A stretch of DNA of 64,000 nucleotides from DAOVXM01 sp963746255. Its GTDB lineage: Bacteria > Chloroflexota > Anaerolineae > Anaerolineales > UBA4823. The notes below the pieces were generated by a model that was not told the origin of the DNA, ran no database searches, and saw only the letters and a list, made by a program, of their open reading frames with translations. This document shows, in pieces, positions 18,341 to 27,183 of the stretch. Numbering within the stretch: position 1 is the first letter of the stretch; each line of letters opens with the position of its first letter. Location: the NCBI GenBank assembly GCA_963746255.1, contig CAVVAJ010000009.1:372001-436000 (forward strand). Reading direction: 5' to 3'. The position numbers and the translations under genes are program-made.

Positions 18341-18864
18341 TAACTTTGAACTTCGCTTTTTGGATGATGATCATTCTCTTTGCTGTTATCGGAGCAATGC
18401 GTGGCTGGGCTAAAGAGCTACTAGTCACATTTGCGGTGATTTTGGGATTATTCGTCATCGCCGTAATAGAACGCTTTGCACCGCAAAATTTACGCCAATT
18501 TCTGTTAACCGCGGGACCACCTCAATTCTGGATTCGTGCAGGTATATTGATTGTGCTAGTATTTTTTGGTTATCAAACTCCTAACCTGCCGCGTATTTCA
18601 CAAGAACAATTCGTCCGTGAGAAACTGTCCGATACTCTGTTGGGATTTTTCATAGGGACCTTGAATGGCTATTTGATCGTTGGCTCGCTCTTATATTTCA
18701 TGGCGGCTGCTGGTTGGCCTTTTGCTCCCAATATCACACCGCCGACAACCGAATCAGTGATATTTAATTATCTGCCACCAGAGGTTCTCATAGCAAATAA
18801 CAGCCCGTTAATCTATTTCGCAGTTACGGTGGCTTTCGTGTTTATCCTAGTTGTATTTATCTAA
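18337..18864 (+). CDS. CvpA family membrane protein
   Basis: The 175-residue hydrophobic protein has about four membrane segments. It begins with a helix that contains the G-x-x-R-G-W turn (IGAMRGWAKELL) seen in CvpA/colicin V production proteins. Its position between murG and murC and the ATGA overlap with murG show that it is part of the wall operon. CvpA proteins are tied to envelope homeostasis, but their biochemical function is unsettled. The C-terminus is short for the family. A mistaken call would most likely be another small polytopic membrane protein. Confidence 0.72.
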   Translation: MITLNFAFWMMIILFAVIGAMRGWAKELLVTFAVILGLFVIAVIERFAPQNLRQFLLTAGPPQFWIRAGILIVLVFFGYQTPNLPRISQEQFVREKLSDTLLGFFIGTLNGYLIVGSLLYFMAAAGWPFAPNITPPTTESVIFNYLPPEVLIANNSPLIYFAVTVAFVFILVVFI

Positions 18865-18877
18865 GTTTGGTGATTTG

Positions 18878-20320
18878 ATGACACACACCCATTTCATCGG
18901 CATTGGAGGCACCGGTTTATCCGCAATTGCGCGGATACTACTGGAGCGTGGTGTCACAGTGACCGGCTCGGATATACATGACTCGCCTCAGATCGGATTA
19001 CTACGGAATGCCGGTGCGAAAATCACAATCGGGCATGCAGCTGGTAATGTTTCTGGCGCAGATATTGTTGTGCGTTCATCCGCGATTCTGGATAGCAATA
19101 TTGAAGTCGAAGCTGCTAGAGGAACAGGTATATCCGTACAGAAACGCAGGGATTTCTTAGTATGGCTATTGGAAAATAACCAGGTAATCGCTGTGGCAGG
19201 TACGCATGGAAAGACAACAACGACTGCAATGATTGCCTGGATGTTAACTGCCCTGGGAATGGACCCATCATACATCGTTGGGAGCCCTCTGATCAATTTA
19301 GACTCAAATGCCCACGCTGGCCAAGATGCTCTGTTCGTGATTGAAGCGGATGAGTATGATCACATGTTTTTGGGTTTATATCCGCATTTAGCCGTGATTA
19401 CGAATGTCGAACATGATCATCCGGATTGTTTTCCAACCCCCAAGAGTTACGTGCAGGCTTTTCTTGCATTTATCGGTCAAGTTGAACCTGGCGGGAGTGT
19501 CTTAGCGTGCTTTGATGATCCTGGTGTGCTTGCGCTGTTGGAGGAGGATGTGGTGGAAAGAGTAAAAGTTATCGGTTATGGGATCGCCCCACACATTCAT
19601 GGGCTATCCCCAAATTATGTAGCCCGCAATCTGTACATTAACGAGTTGGGTGGCTATACCTTCGACGTATATCGAGTTCAGGAAGAGACCGTAGAAGCAG
19701 TCCGGATCGCTCAAGTTACCCTCCGTGTAGCCGGGGAGCACAATGTTCGTAACGCATTGGCAGCCATCGCCGTGGCTGAATTATTAGGGCTCTCACCTGA
19801 ACAGGCAGCCGATGCTTTGAGAGCGTTCAAAGGGACTGCCAGACGATTTGAAGTTCTAGGCAACGCTGAAGGGGTGACTGTGATCGATGACTATGCCCAC
19901 CACCCAACAGAGATCAGGGCGACATTAGATGCTGTTCGGACACGCTATCCGGGCAGGTCTATTTGGGCTGTTTGGCAGCCGCACACATATTCCCGTACGC
20001 GGTTGTTGTTTGATGAGTTTGCCAACTCATTTACGGATGCTGATCATGTTTTAGTGACAGCAATTTATCCAGCGCGTGAATCCCGCCCAGCAGATGGTTT
20101 CTCCGCATCTGAAGTTGTTGAGGCGATGCACCACCCTTCGAAATATTATGCTTCAGATTTTGACCAAGCGTTACAAATCTTGTTAACTCAGCTTTCACCC
20201 GGAGATGTATTGTTGGTGCTTTCTGCTGGTGATGCGAACCAACTTGGCCGTCTTGTACTTAACTCATTTCAAAACCGCAGGCATCAGCCAGATATAGCTG
20301 GTGTGAACATAAATGGCTGA
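18878..20320 (+). CDS. murC: UDP-N-acetylmuramate--L-alanine ligase
   Basis: MurC joins L-Ala to UDP-MurNAc using ATP. The start MTHTHFIGIGGTGLSAIARI holds the UDP-binding loop. AGTHGKTTTTAMIAWML is the P-loop; GSPLINLDSNAHAG, EADEYDHMF and YAHHPTEIRATL are further MurC signatures. The ATG at 18878 gives the normal family start, whereas the in-frame TTG at 18851 would add nine residues and lies inside cvpA. At 480 residues it is of normal length. A 106-base gap separates it from murB, one of the few loose joints in the cluster. Confidence 0.96.
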   Translation: MTHTHFIGIGGTGLSAIARILLERGVTVTGSDIHDSPQIGLLRNAGAKITIGHAAGNVSGADIVVRSSAILDSNIEVEAARGTGISVQKRRDFLVWLLENNQVIAVAGTHGKTTTTAMIAWMLTALGMDPSYIVGSPLINLDSNAHAGQDALFVIEADEYDHMFLGLYPHLAVITNVEHDHPDCFPTPKSYVQAFLAFIGQVEPGGSVLACFDDPGVLALLEEDVVERVKVIGYGIAPHIHGLSPNYVARNLYINELGGYTFDVYRVQEETVEAVRIAQVTLRVAGEHNVRNALAAIAVAELLGLSPEQAADALRAFKGTARRFEVLGNAEGVTVIDDYAHHPTEIRATLDAVRTRYPGRSIWAVWQPHTYSRTRLLFDEFANSFTDADHVLVTAIYPARESRPADGFSASEVVEAMHHPSKYYASDFDQALQILLTQLSPGDVLLVLSAGDANQLGRLVLNSFQNRRHQPDIAGVNING

Positions 20321-20426
20321 TCCTGATTTCTGCAAAGGCGGAGTTGCGTGTGAGCATTACTCACTTCGTGAATGACAACAAGGTAGCAAACCCTGGTCAA
20401 AAGGGAATGTGCTGGATTAATTAGAC

Positions 20427-21485
20427 GTGAAATTGGAACCTTTACACTCGAATAACAGTATCCCGCCAACAAAGGACGATAAAAAAGTGCCTTTAGGTAA
20501 ATCACCATTGGCGATTGAGCTACGGGAGCTCTTTGGCGAGCGTTTAAAATTTGACGCTTCTATAAGACGGTATACGGCTGCCCAGGTTGGCGGCCCCGTT
20601 GATGGATTGATCGAGATCCACTCACTAAAGGAGCTTGAGCAGACTGTTGGCATTCTATGGCAGTATCAGCACCCTTTCCTGATATTGGGAGGTGGTTCAA
20701 ACGTACTGGTCAGTGATGCCGGGGTGCGTAAGATTGTCCTGATAAATCGTGCACGGCAGGTGCATTTTGACGAGCTTGATGGTCAACCAATTGTCCGGGC
20801 AGAATCAGGTGCAAACTTTGGCTTAGTATCTCGCTTGGCTGCAGCACGAGGCTTATCAGGTTTGGAATGGGCTGCCGGGATACCCGGTACGGTAGGGGGG
20901 GCTGTGTTCGGCAACGCTGGAGCCTATGGAGCTGACATAGCTGCTAATTTGCTCGTGGCAGATATCTTGCACCAAACTGGAGGCTGGGAAAGTTGGGATG
21001 TAAATCGTTTTGGTTTTGCTTATCGTGATAGCGTTCTTAAGCGGGCAAGCAAAGCTAGTAGACTGACATATCCCACTTACCCGCATATGGTGATTATGAG
21101 CGCTGTTTTTCAGCTGATCAGGAGCACTCCGGATGAAGTCCAGGCCAGGATCGATGAACTCGTTGCATATCGCCGCCATACACAACCACCCGGCGCAAGC
21201 ATGGGGTCCATGTTCAAAAATCCATCTGGCGATTATGCCGGTCGATTAATCGAAGCAGCCGGATTGAAAGGGTACCGCTTAGGCAATGCGAAAATAAGCG
21301 ATCTGCATGCCAATTTTTTCATAAACCTCGGTCAAGCGAATGCAGCTGAGATTTATGAATTGATCACCCTGGCTCGAGAAACCGTATTTGATGAGTTTGG
21401 AATCAAGTTAGATTTGGAAGTTGAACTAATTGGAGATTGGGATATTGCAACTGGCGATGGTACTGCAAGTATTGGACAACCATAA
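20427..21485 (+). CDS. murB: UDP-N-acetylenolpyruvoylglucosamine reductase
   Basis: The flavoenzyme reduces the enolpyruvyl group to form UDP-MurNAc with NADPH. FAD-binding motifs ILGGGSNVLVSDAG and WAAGIPGTVGGAVFGNAGAY are clear. PPGASMGSMFKNPSGD supplies the catalytic Ser region, and LGNAKISDLHANFFIN is the C-terminal signature. The assigned start is a GTG at 20427, giving about 40 residues before the usual first motif YTAAQVGGPVD; a later start cannot be excluded because no strong ribosome site is visible. It belongs to the dcw operon between murC and ddl. Confidence 0.94.
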   Translation: MKLEPLHSNNSIPPTKDDKKVPLGKSPLAIELRELFGERLKFDASIRRYTAAQVGGPVDGLIEIHSLKELEQTVGILWQYQHPFLILGGGSNVLVSDAGVRKIVLINRARQVHFDELDGQPIVRAESGANFGLVSRLAAARGLSGLEWAAGIPGTVGGAVFGNAGAYGADIAANLLVADILHQTGGWESWDVNRFGFAYRDSVLKRASKASRLTYPTYPHMVIMSAVFQLIRSTPDEVQARIDELVAYRRHTQPPGASMGSMFKNPSGDYAGRLIEAAGLKGYRLGNAKISDLHANFFINLGQANAAEIYELITLARETVFDEFGIKLDLEVELIGDWDIATGDGTASIGQP

Positions 21486-21505
21486 ATATTGGGTTGTCGC
21501 AATTA

Positions 21506-22634
21506 ATGAGGTTTTTGTTGACAAGTAACAAACTGCGTGTTGGAGTGATTTTTGGTGGACGCTCAGGCGAACATGAAGTATCGCTGATGTCGGCGCGCTC
21601 AGTGCTTGAGGCTCTCGATTCGCAGAAGTACGAGATAACCCAGATTGGGATTACCCATGATGGCGACTGGATAGTTGGCAAAAATGTGCTGGCATTATTG
21701 TCGGAATCAAGCAAGGAAGAACACTTCTCTGCTGCCCTGCTGCCAGACCCAACCCGGAAAGGTATATTCACGATCGTTCCAGAGCAGCACGGTGAAAAGC
21801 TTTCCTTGTTGACCCAATTAGATGTAGTCTTCCCTGTCCTGCACGGCTCTTATGGTGAGGATGGCACTCTACAGGGTGTATTTGAGATGGCAGATATCGC
21901 CTATGTTGGTGCAGGTGTTTTGGGCTCGTCACTCGCAATGGATAAGGGAGTTTTTAAGGATGTGATGCGCGCCCAAAATATACCTGTCTTAGAATCAAAG
22001 AGTGTGCTGCGCAAGCAGATTTCTTCCGACCTAGAGAACACGCTTTCCATTTGTGAGCAAGTTGCGCCATACCCATTGTTCGTGAAACCTGCCAATTTAG
22101 GCTCTTCCGTGGGTATAAGCAAATGCAATAACCGGTCGGATTTAGGTGAAGGATTGCAGGATGCGGCACGTTATGACCGGCGGGTGTTAGTTGAGCGTGG
22201 AATTAATGGACGAGAGATCGAGGTAAGCGTTTTAGGTAATGATGATCCTGAGGCGTCCGTGCCGGGCGAGATCATTCCTGCAGCAGAGTTTTACTCGTAT
22301 GATGCAAAGTATCATGATGATCACTCTGAGTTGAAGATCCCGGCAGATATCCCGCTGGAAATCATCGCCCTGGTGCAAGACTACGCCCTGCAAGCATATA
22401 AAGCGATTGACTGCGCGGGCATGGCGAGAGTTGATTTCTTACTGGATAAGGACTCTAGATCAATTATATCTCAATGAAATTAATACTATCCCAGGGTTTA
22501 CGCAGATTAGCATGTACCCCAAACTGTGGGCAGCTACTGGCAAACCGTACAGTGAACTGCTCGATAATTTGATTGACCTCGCAATCGAGCGCAAAGTAGA
22601 TCGAGATCTCACCGAGCGGAAATTTGAGCGTTGA
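21506..22634 (+). CDS. ddl: D-alanine--D-alanine ligase, with an apparent 1-base frameshift
   Basis: Ddl makes D-Ala-D-Ala with ATP. From ATG 21506 the protein reads MRFLLTSNKLRVGVIFGGRS, then HGSYGEDGTLQG and KPANLGSSVGISK of the ATP-grasp fold. After MARVDFLLDKDSR the frame breaks at an extra T (22460). Omitting it continues as QLYLNEINTIPGFTQISM, the metal- and substrate-binding C-terminal block, to the stop at 22634. Unrepaired, the protein would lose the last 55 or so residues including catalytic ones. The gene is normally essential, so a sequence error is the first suspicion. It lies 15 bases before ftsQ. Confidence 0.92.
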
Positions 22635-22649
22635 CGGAACAGGTGTCTT

Positions 22650-23639
22650 ATGGCGAAATTGAGTAGATCGGACAATCAAAATAAGGGCACTGGGAAGAAG
22701 GGCAGTGGGAGCCGTGGTACTCACCGGTCCACACGCTCTTCGCGGGCCCGGCGACAGACAGGCAGTTCATCTGTACCACCGGTTATGGTCCGTGGCGGTC
22801 AACCTGGGTTTGTTTTGGATGCACCCAAACGCAAGAAATCTAAACCTCGCCGCCGGTTCGACCTCGCCTTAGGTGCAAATGGAGCGGAGATGCGTTTGCC
22901 TGGATTACCGCAGGTCGCGGTTGGGTGGCGTTTCGTTTCCGGATTGCTAATGGCTGCATTGCTAGCCTTACTTTTCCACCTGTGGAACTCGCCGATGTAT
23001 CAAGTCAACCAGCTTGAGATCAATGGGCTGCGCCGGTTGGATACACGTGACGTCGCGACAATCTTAGGTTTGAGTGGTGAAACAATATTCTCTATAGACG
23101 TCGAAGTGTTAGAACAGAGATTAGCTGAGACTTTTCCAGAGTTTTCAAATGTCGCGGTTGAGGTGGGTTTACCAGCGGCTGTAGAAATCACGGTTGAGGA
23201 ACGGCGTCCAATCATAACGTGGTTGCAGGATGGCCGAACCTTATTGGTAGATGCGAATGGGATTGCATTCCCCAAGAGGTCCGAAGCAGATCAGGTTCCC
23301 CCCTTGATGGTAGCTGCGTCTGTCTCTCCGTCTGGCGATATGCCAGATGAAGAATCCCAAGAAACGGCCACCCAATTCATCCCCGTCGAGATGGTTTCCG
23401 CGATCCTATCGATGAGCGGGCATGCGCCTTCCGGCAGTGCCCTGGTATACGACCAACTGCGTGGTTTGGGCTGGCGGGATGCGCAGGGATGGGATGTGTA
23501 TTTTGGCGATGTGCGCGATATGGGTCAGAAATTGATCCTGTACAAAGCTATCGCCGAAAAAATAAATGAGGAAGATATTGCCCCGGCTTTGGTCAGCGTG
23601 GAGCATATTCACAACCCATACTACCGGATAGATAAATAA
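22650..23639 (+). CDS. ftsQ: Cell-division protein FtsQ
   Basis: The 329-residue protein has a long basic cytoplasmic head (about 1-85, rich in S, G, K, R) and one membrane helix near 90-112. A POTRA domain follows with YQVNQLEINGLRRLDTRDV, then the FtsQ beta domain with TVEERRPIITWLQDG and LLVDANGIAFP. FtsQ links early and late divisome parts and recruits FtsL/FtsB. The cytoplasmic head is longer than in proteobacterial FtsQ and probably disordered. It is part of the wall operon, 15 bases after ddl and 20 before ftsA. Confidence 0.93.
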   Translation: MAKLSRSDNQNKGTGKKGSGSRGTHRSTRSSRARRQTGSSSVPPVMVRGGQPGFVLDAPKRKKSKPRRRFDLALGANGAEMRLPGLPQVAVGWRFVSGLLMAALLALLFHLWNSPMYQVNQLEINGLRRLDTRDVATILGLSGETIFSIDVEVLEQRLAETFPEFSNVAVEVGLPAAVEITVEERRPIITWLQDGRTLLVDANGIAFPKRSEADQVPPLMVAASVSPSGDMPDEESQETATQFIPVEMVSAILSMSGHAPSGSALVYDQLRGLGWRDAQGWDVYFGDVRDMGQKLILYKAIAEKINEEDIAPALVSVEHIHNPYYRIDK

Positions 23640-23659
23640 CGCACTGGAGCGATGGTTTG

Positions 23660-24901
23660 ATGGATGAGGAGATTGTAGTAGGTATTGATGTCGGTACGAC
23701 CAAAATCTGCACCCTGGTAGCAAAACAAGAGCCGGGTGGCGGTATACGCATCCTGGGCGTTGGCATCGAACCTTCCCAAGGGATACGCAGGGGTGTCGTA
23801 GTTGACCTGGCCGCGGTTACTTCGGCGGTTACACGTTCAATTGATAAAGCTGAGCGCACCTCTGGCTATGAGATCACCTCTGCCTTGGTCAGCTTGGCCG
23901 GTTCACAAATTACATCAGTGAACAGCCGGGGTGTCGTTGGCGTCACCGGCAGGATCATTGATCAGGATGATATTTTACGGGCAGTTGATGCGGCTCGAGC
24001 GGTTGCTATTCCGCATGACCGGGAAATCATCCATGTTATCCAACGCGGATTTAATGTTGACGGCCAGGACGGCATACGGATGCCGATTGGCATGCATGGT
24101 TACCGCTTGGAGGTAGAGGCCCATATCATCACTGCGGCCGCGGCATCGGTTGAAAATCTGCGCCAATGTGTAGGGGCTTCTGGTGTCGAAGTTTCCCAGT
24201 TTGTCTTGAATCCACTTGCTTCAGCAGAGGTTGTCTTAACCGAAACTGAACGACAGATGGGTGTGGTAGTGTGTGACATCGGTGGCGGTACGACCGATAT
24301 GGCAATTTATATCGACGGTGATGTATGGCACACCTCAGTCTTGGGGGTGGGCGGCAACCATATTACATCAGATATTGCCCATGGTTTACGCCTGCCAATG
24401 TCACAAGCAGAGAATATCAAAGTCCAGCATGGTCACGCAGTTGAGGCTGAAATTAGCCCGCAAGAGTTTTTCAACATCAGTCCATTTGGAGAAGGACAAG
24501 CTGTCCAGGTCAACCGGCAGGAGCTGGTCATGATCATTGAAGCCCGAGTGGAAGAGATGTTCGGGATGGTTCTGCAGGAAATTAAACGCTCCGGATACGA
24601 TGGACTGCTGCCAGCTGGTATGGTGCTTACCGGAGGTGTAAGTGCATTGCCGAGCATAAAACATATCGCCCACGGAGTCATGGGCGTTCCAGTCCGGATC
24701 GCCAAACCCGAAAACTTGGTTGGGATGATCGACAAGCTGGATTCACCTGCATATTCAACCAGTGTCGGCTTGATAAAGTGGGCAGTGTTAATGAGTGAAT
24801 TCTCACCCGGTGCTACGGGGACTCGCCGTGATTACCAGGTGCAGCACGAGAATGTCAATTTGGATCGAATGAAAGGCTGGCTGCGGCGCTTACTGCCATA
24901 A
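23660..24901 (+). CDS. ftsA: Cell-division protein FtsA
   Basis: The actin-like ATPase anchors FtsZ to the membrane. It starts MDEEIVVGIDVGTTKICTLV (phosphate-1 loop) and contains the 1C SHS2 insertion, CDIGGGTTDMAIY (phosphate-2) and VLTGGVSALPSI (adenosine loop). The C-terminus MKGWLRRLLP is a basic amphipathic helix that would act as the membrane anchor. ATG 23660 is chosen over the adjacent TTG 23657. FtsZ follows after 115 bases, a gap long enough for an extra promoter, which is common before ftsZ but was not located here. Confidence 0.96.
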   Translation: MDEEIVVGIDVGTTKICTLVAKQEPGGGIRILGVGIEPSQGIRRGVVVDLAAVTSAVTRSIDKAERTSGYEITSALVSLAGSQITSVNSRGVVGVTGRIIDQDDILRAVDAARAVAIPHDREIIHVIQRGFNVDGQDGIRMPIGMHGYRLEVEAHIITAAAASVENLRQCVGASGVEVSQFVLNPLASAEVVLTETERQMGVVVCDIGGGTTDMAIYIDGDVWHTSVLGVGGNHITSDIAHGLRLPMSQAENIKVQHGHAVEAEISPQEFFNISPFGEGQAVQVNRQELVMIIEARVEEMFGMVLQEIKRSGYDGLLPAGMVLTGGVSALPSIKHIAHGVMGVPVRIAKPENLVGMIDKLDSPAYSTSVGLIKWAVLMSEFSPGATGTRRDYQVQHENVNLDRMKGWLRRLLP

Positions 24902-25016
24902 GCGCACCAAGCCGTTTCATTGATTGCGAAGGCAGTAAATCGGATTATTGAATGAAATTATCACGTGGAGGTAATCCAAACCAATAGAAGTATTATTTTT
25001 GGAGGAGGCTTTAATT

Positions 25017-26147
25017 ATGACTATGGAACAATTGTATCCGAATCAGCATGAATCATTTGCCAAGATCAAGGTCGTTGGCGTAGGCGGTGGCGGCTGCAAT
25101 GCGCTTGACCGGATGATTGAGGAAGGCTTGCAAGGCGTCGAGTTTGTGGCAGTAAACACAGATGCCCAAGCCTTGATGCTGTGCAGAGCAACAACGCGGG
25201 TGCGCATTGGCGAGAAACTCACGCGCGGATTGGGCTCCGGTGGTGACCCAGATATCGGTCAGAAAGCCTGCGAGGAATCTGCCGAGGATGTCTATGAAGT
25301 CCTCAAAGGCTCAGACATGGTCTTCATCACTGCTGGAATGGGTGGCGGAACGGGTACTGGCGGTGCAGCAGTTGTCGCACAAATCGCCAAGGAAGTTGGC
25401 GCACTTACTATCGGTGTGGTTACACGTCCCTTCACCTTTGAAGGTTCCCGCCGCATACAATCAGCCGAAGCGGGTATTTCCACACTCAAGGAGCAAGCCG
25501 ATACGCTGATCGTGATCCCTAATGACCGCCTGTTGCAAATCGTTGATAAACGCTCAACAATGTCTCAGGCTTTCAAGGTTGCCGATGACGTCCTCCGCCA
25601 GGGTGTCCAGGGGATCTCAGAATTGATCACCGTTCCCGGTTTAATCAATCTGGACTTCGCAGATGTCCGCACGATTATGTCAGAAGGTGGCGCCGCATTA
25701 ATGGCTGTGGGCAACGGTAAAGGTGAAGATGGTGCACGCATTGCTGCTGAAGCTGCGATCTCGAGCCAGCTCTTGGATATCACAATTGATGGCGCCCGCG
25801 GTATTCTCTTCAACGTAACAGGAGGACCAGGTCTGACGCTATTCGAGGTCAACCAGGCCGCTGCGATCATCAAGGAAACCGCCCATCCTGATGTGAATCT
25901 GATCTTCGGTGCGGTGATCAGCCCCGAGATGAAGGATGAGGTCCGCATCACTGTAATCGCCACCGGTTTTGAACGAACAGGAGTACCGCGCCGGATGATC
26001 GAAAAACCATTACCCGAGAAGCGCGAACGGATGGTGGATGCCAACGTTCCTAGCCAATCTGGGTCGCAATCGCGTGATTTCCAGCCACAAACTTTTAATA
26101 CTGAGGACATAGATATACCAACCTTCTTAAGAAATCGCGGCCGCTAA
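25017..26147 (+). CDS. ftsZ: Cell-division GTPase FtsZ
   Basis: The 376-residue tubulin homologue has the GTP signature GMGGGTGTGGAAVVAQIA, the N-terminal VVGVGGGGCNALDRMIE and the T7 loop NLDFADVRTIM. It forms the Z-ring. The C-terminal peptide DIDIPTFLRNRGR is the conserved FtsA-binding tail, preceded by a short disordered linker. A near-perfect ribosome site GGAGGAGG (25001-25008) precedes ATG 25017 and indicates high expression; the in-frame TTG at 24999 overlaps that site and is rejected. It is the last gene of the division cluster. Confidence 0.97.
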   Translation: MTMEQLYPNQHESFAKIKVVGVGGGGCNALDRMIEEGLQGVEFVAVNTDAQALMLCRATTRVRIGEKLTRGLGSGGDPDIGQKACEESAEDVYEVLKGSDMVFITAGMGGGTGTGGAAVVAQIAKEVGALTIGVVTRPFTFEGSRRIQSAEAGISTLKEQADTLIVIPNDRLLQIVDKRSTMSQAFKVADDVLRQGVQGISELITVPGLINLDFADVRTIMSEGGAALMAVGNGKGEDGARIAAEAAISSQLLDITIDGARGILFNVTGGPGLTLFEVNQAAAIIKETAHPDVNLIFGAVISPEMKDEVRITVIATGFERTGVPRRMIEKPLPEKRERMVDANVPSQSGSQSRDFQPQTFNTEDIDIPTFLRNRGR

Positions 26148-26531
26148 ATTAGTCCATAACGCTTGTTTGGGTGCATCACTACGTGCATGCCTAGAAACCA
26201 CACCCACCGGAAGCGTGTGGAACAAGGTAATCCTGAATTATTTCTCGAGGGAAAGAGATGCGCGCCCGACAGAACTTGTTGAATTACTGTGGTTTGACAA
26301 TCACTACCGGACCTCCTCCCGGTGGTTATTGGTCGTGTGCCGCCAAACGGTCGTTCTCCCCATCACTGCCTTCGAATGGGGAGAGCGACCACACACGAAT
26401 TCGAAATACCAGGATAATTCAGCGCGTAACTTTTCTACAAGAGTCGACCTGGCCCCTCTCCATTTTCCAGAATCGCAAACTTCATCGTTTCAAGATCGAA
26501 TATTTTAAGATAGATTAGTACCATGTACCCC
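26148..26531. other. Structured non-coding region behind ftsZ
   Basis: No gene is convincing here, but several stems are. CCACAC 26198-26203 pairs with GTGTGG 26215-26220, and ACCGG pairs with CCGGT near 26307-26322. A long stem GGTCGTTCTCCCCAT (26349-26363) pairs with ATGGGGAGAGCGACC (26376-26390) with one mismatch, flanked by an outer TCGTGTG/CACACGA pairing. None is followed by a T-tract, so a simple terminator is not indicated. It may be the ftsZ mRNA end or an unassigned structured RNA. It does not match tRNA, SRP RNA or a B12 riboswitch as far as I can see. Confidence 0.5.
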
Positions 26532-26560
26532 TTGCAATCAATTTGCAACCATGCTAGAAT
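26532..26560 (+). promoter_or_regulatory. Predicted promoter of nrdR-nrdJ
   Basis: TTGCAA (26532-26537) and TAGAAT (26555-26560) are separated by 17 bases, close to the housekeeping consensus. The same -35 hexamer is used ahead of mraZ. A start near 26567 would give an 89-base leader before the nrdR ATG. Confidence 0.6.
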
Positions 26561-26562
26561 TT

Positions 26563-26601
26563 TGCCTGCCCCGGAGCCATATGTGCGGGACATGGCAGGC
26601 A
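26563..26601 (+). promoter_or_regulatory. Leader hairpin ahead of nrdR
   Basis: TGCCTGCC (26563-26570) pairs with GGCAGGCA (26594-26601); an alternative GCCAT/ATGGC pairing overlaps it. The stem lies at the very start of the predicted nrdR transcript and may stabilise it or affect translation. No clear NrdR box was found. Confidence 0.4.
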
Positions 26602-26655
26602 CTCCCCCCACCTGTGGCTGCAACAATCGTTCTATTAATTTTCCTGTAGGGTGTT

Positions 26656-27105
26656 ATGCGCTGCCAATACTGTAAAAACGATCGCACTCGCGTGATTGAT
26701 ACCACGCACGACAGCCGTGGAGGCATACGTCGCCGCCGTGAATGTGAGCAATGTGGTCAGCGATTCAGCACCTACGAACGCCCGATCATGGCGGTACCCA
26801 TGTTGATCAAACAAGATGGAACACGCGAAGAGTTTGATCGTGAAAAATTGCTGTATGGCGTTCGGATTGCCTGTGCTAAACGGCCAGTGTCCGCTGCGAA
26901 CATTGAGCGCCTGGTAGGCGAGGTTGAGGCATCTCTGCAGGCTATGGGACGGAAAGAAATATCGTCACGTGTAGTGGGGGATAAAGTGATTGCGGGGTTG
27001 AAAGAATTAGATCAGATCGCTTATATTCGTTACGCTATTGTTTACCTTGGTCTAGACGACCTGCAAGCTATTCGAAACGAAATAGATCGACTGCTTGTTA
27101 GTTGA
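26656..27105 (+). CDS. nrdR: Transcriptional repressor NrdR
   Basis: The 149-residue protein begins MRCQYCKNDRTRVIDT and has a second pair of cysteines in CEQCGQRFSTYER, forming the zinc ribbon. An ATP-cone domain (about 45-140) follows that senses ATP/dATP. NrdR represses ribonucleotide reductase genes when dATP is high. It lies 78 bases ahead of nrdJ, its obvious target, in the same direction, so the pair is likely an autoregulated operon. Confidence 0.96.
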   Translation: MRCQYCKNDRTRVIDTTHDSRGGIRRRRECEQCGQRFSTYERPIMAVPMLIKQDGTREEFDREKLLYGVRIACAKRPVSAANIERLVGEVEASLQAMGRKEISSRVVGDKVIAGLKELDQIAYIRYAIVYLGLDDLQAIRNEIDRLLVS

Positions 27106-27183
27106 TCTCCCCTCTAGTATTTCGCGAGGGTGACTTTACTGCCTTTATTGTTCATGGATATCGCTTTCAGAGGAGATGCCTCT

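Noticed and set aside
26215..26280. Possible B12 riboswitch ahead of nrdJ
   Set aside because: GGAACAAGGTAATCC vaguely recalls part of the B12 element, but the B12 box and the remaining core are missing and a separate promoter lies downstream.
26360..26385. tRNA T-loop-like TTCGAAT
   Set aside because: It forms the loop of the long stem, and no D-arm, anticodon arm or acceptor stem surrounds it.
26167..26518. Two overlapping open frames (113 and 86 codons) behind ftsZ
   Set aside because: They lie in different frames over the hairpin region, lack ribosome sites and show no recognisable domain; the RNA-like inverted repeats explain the sequence better.
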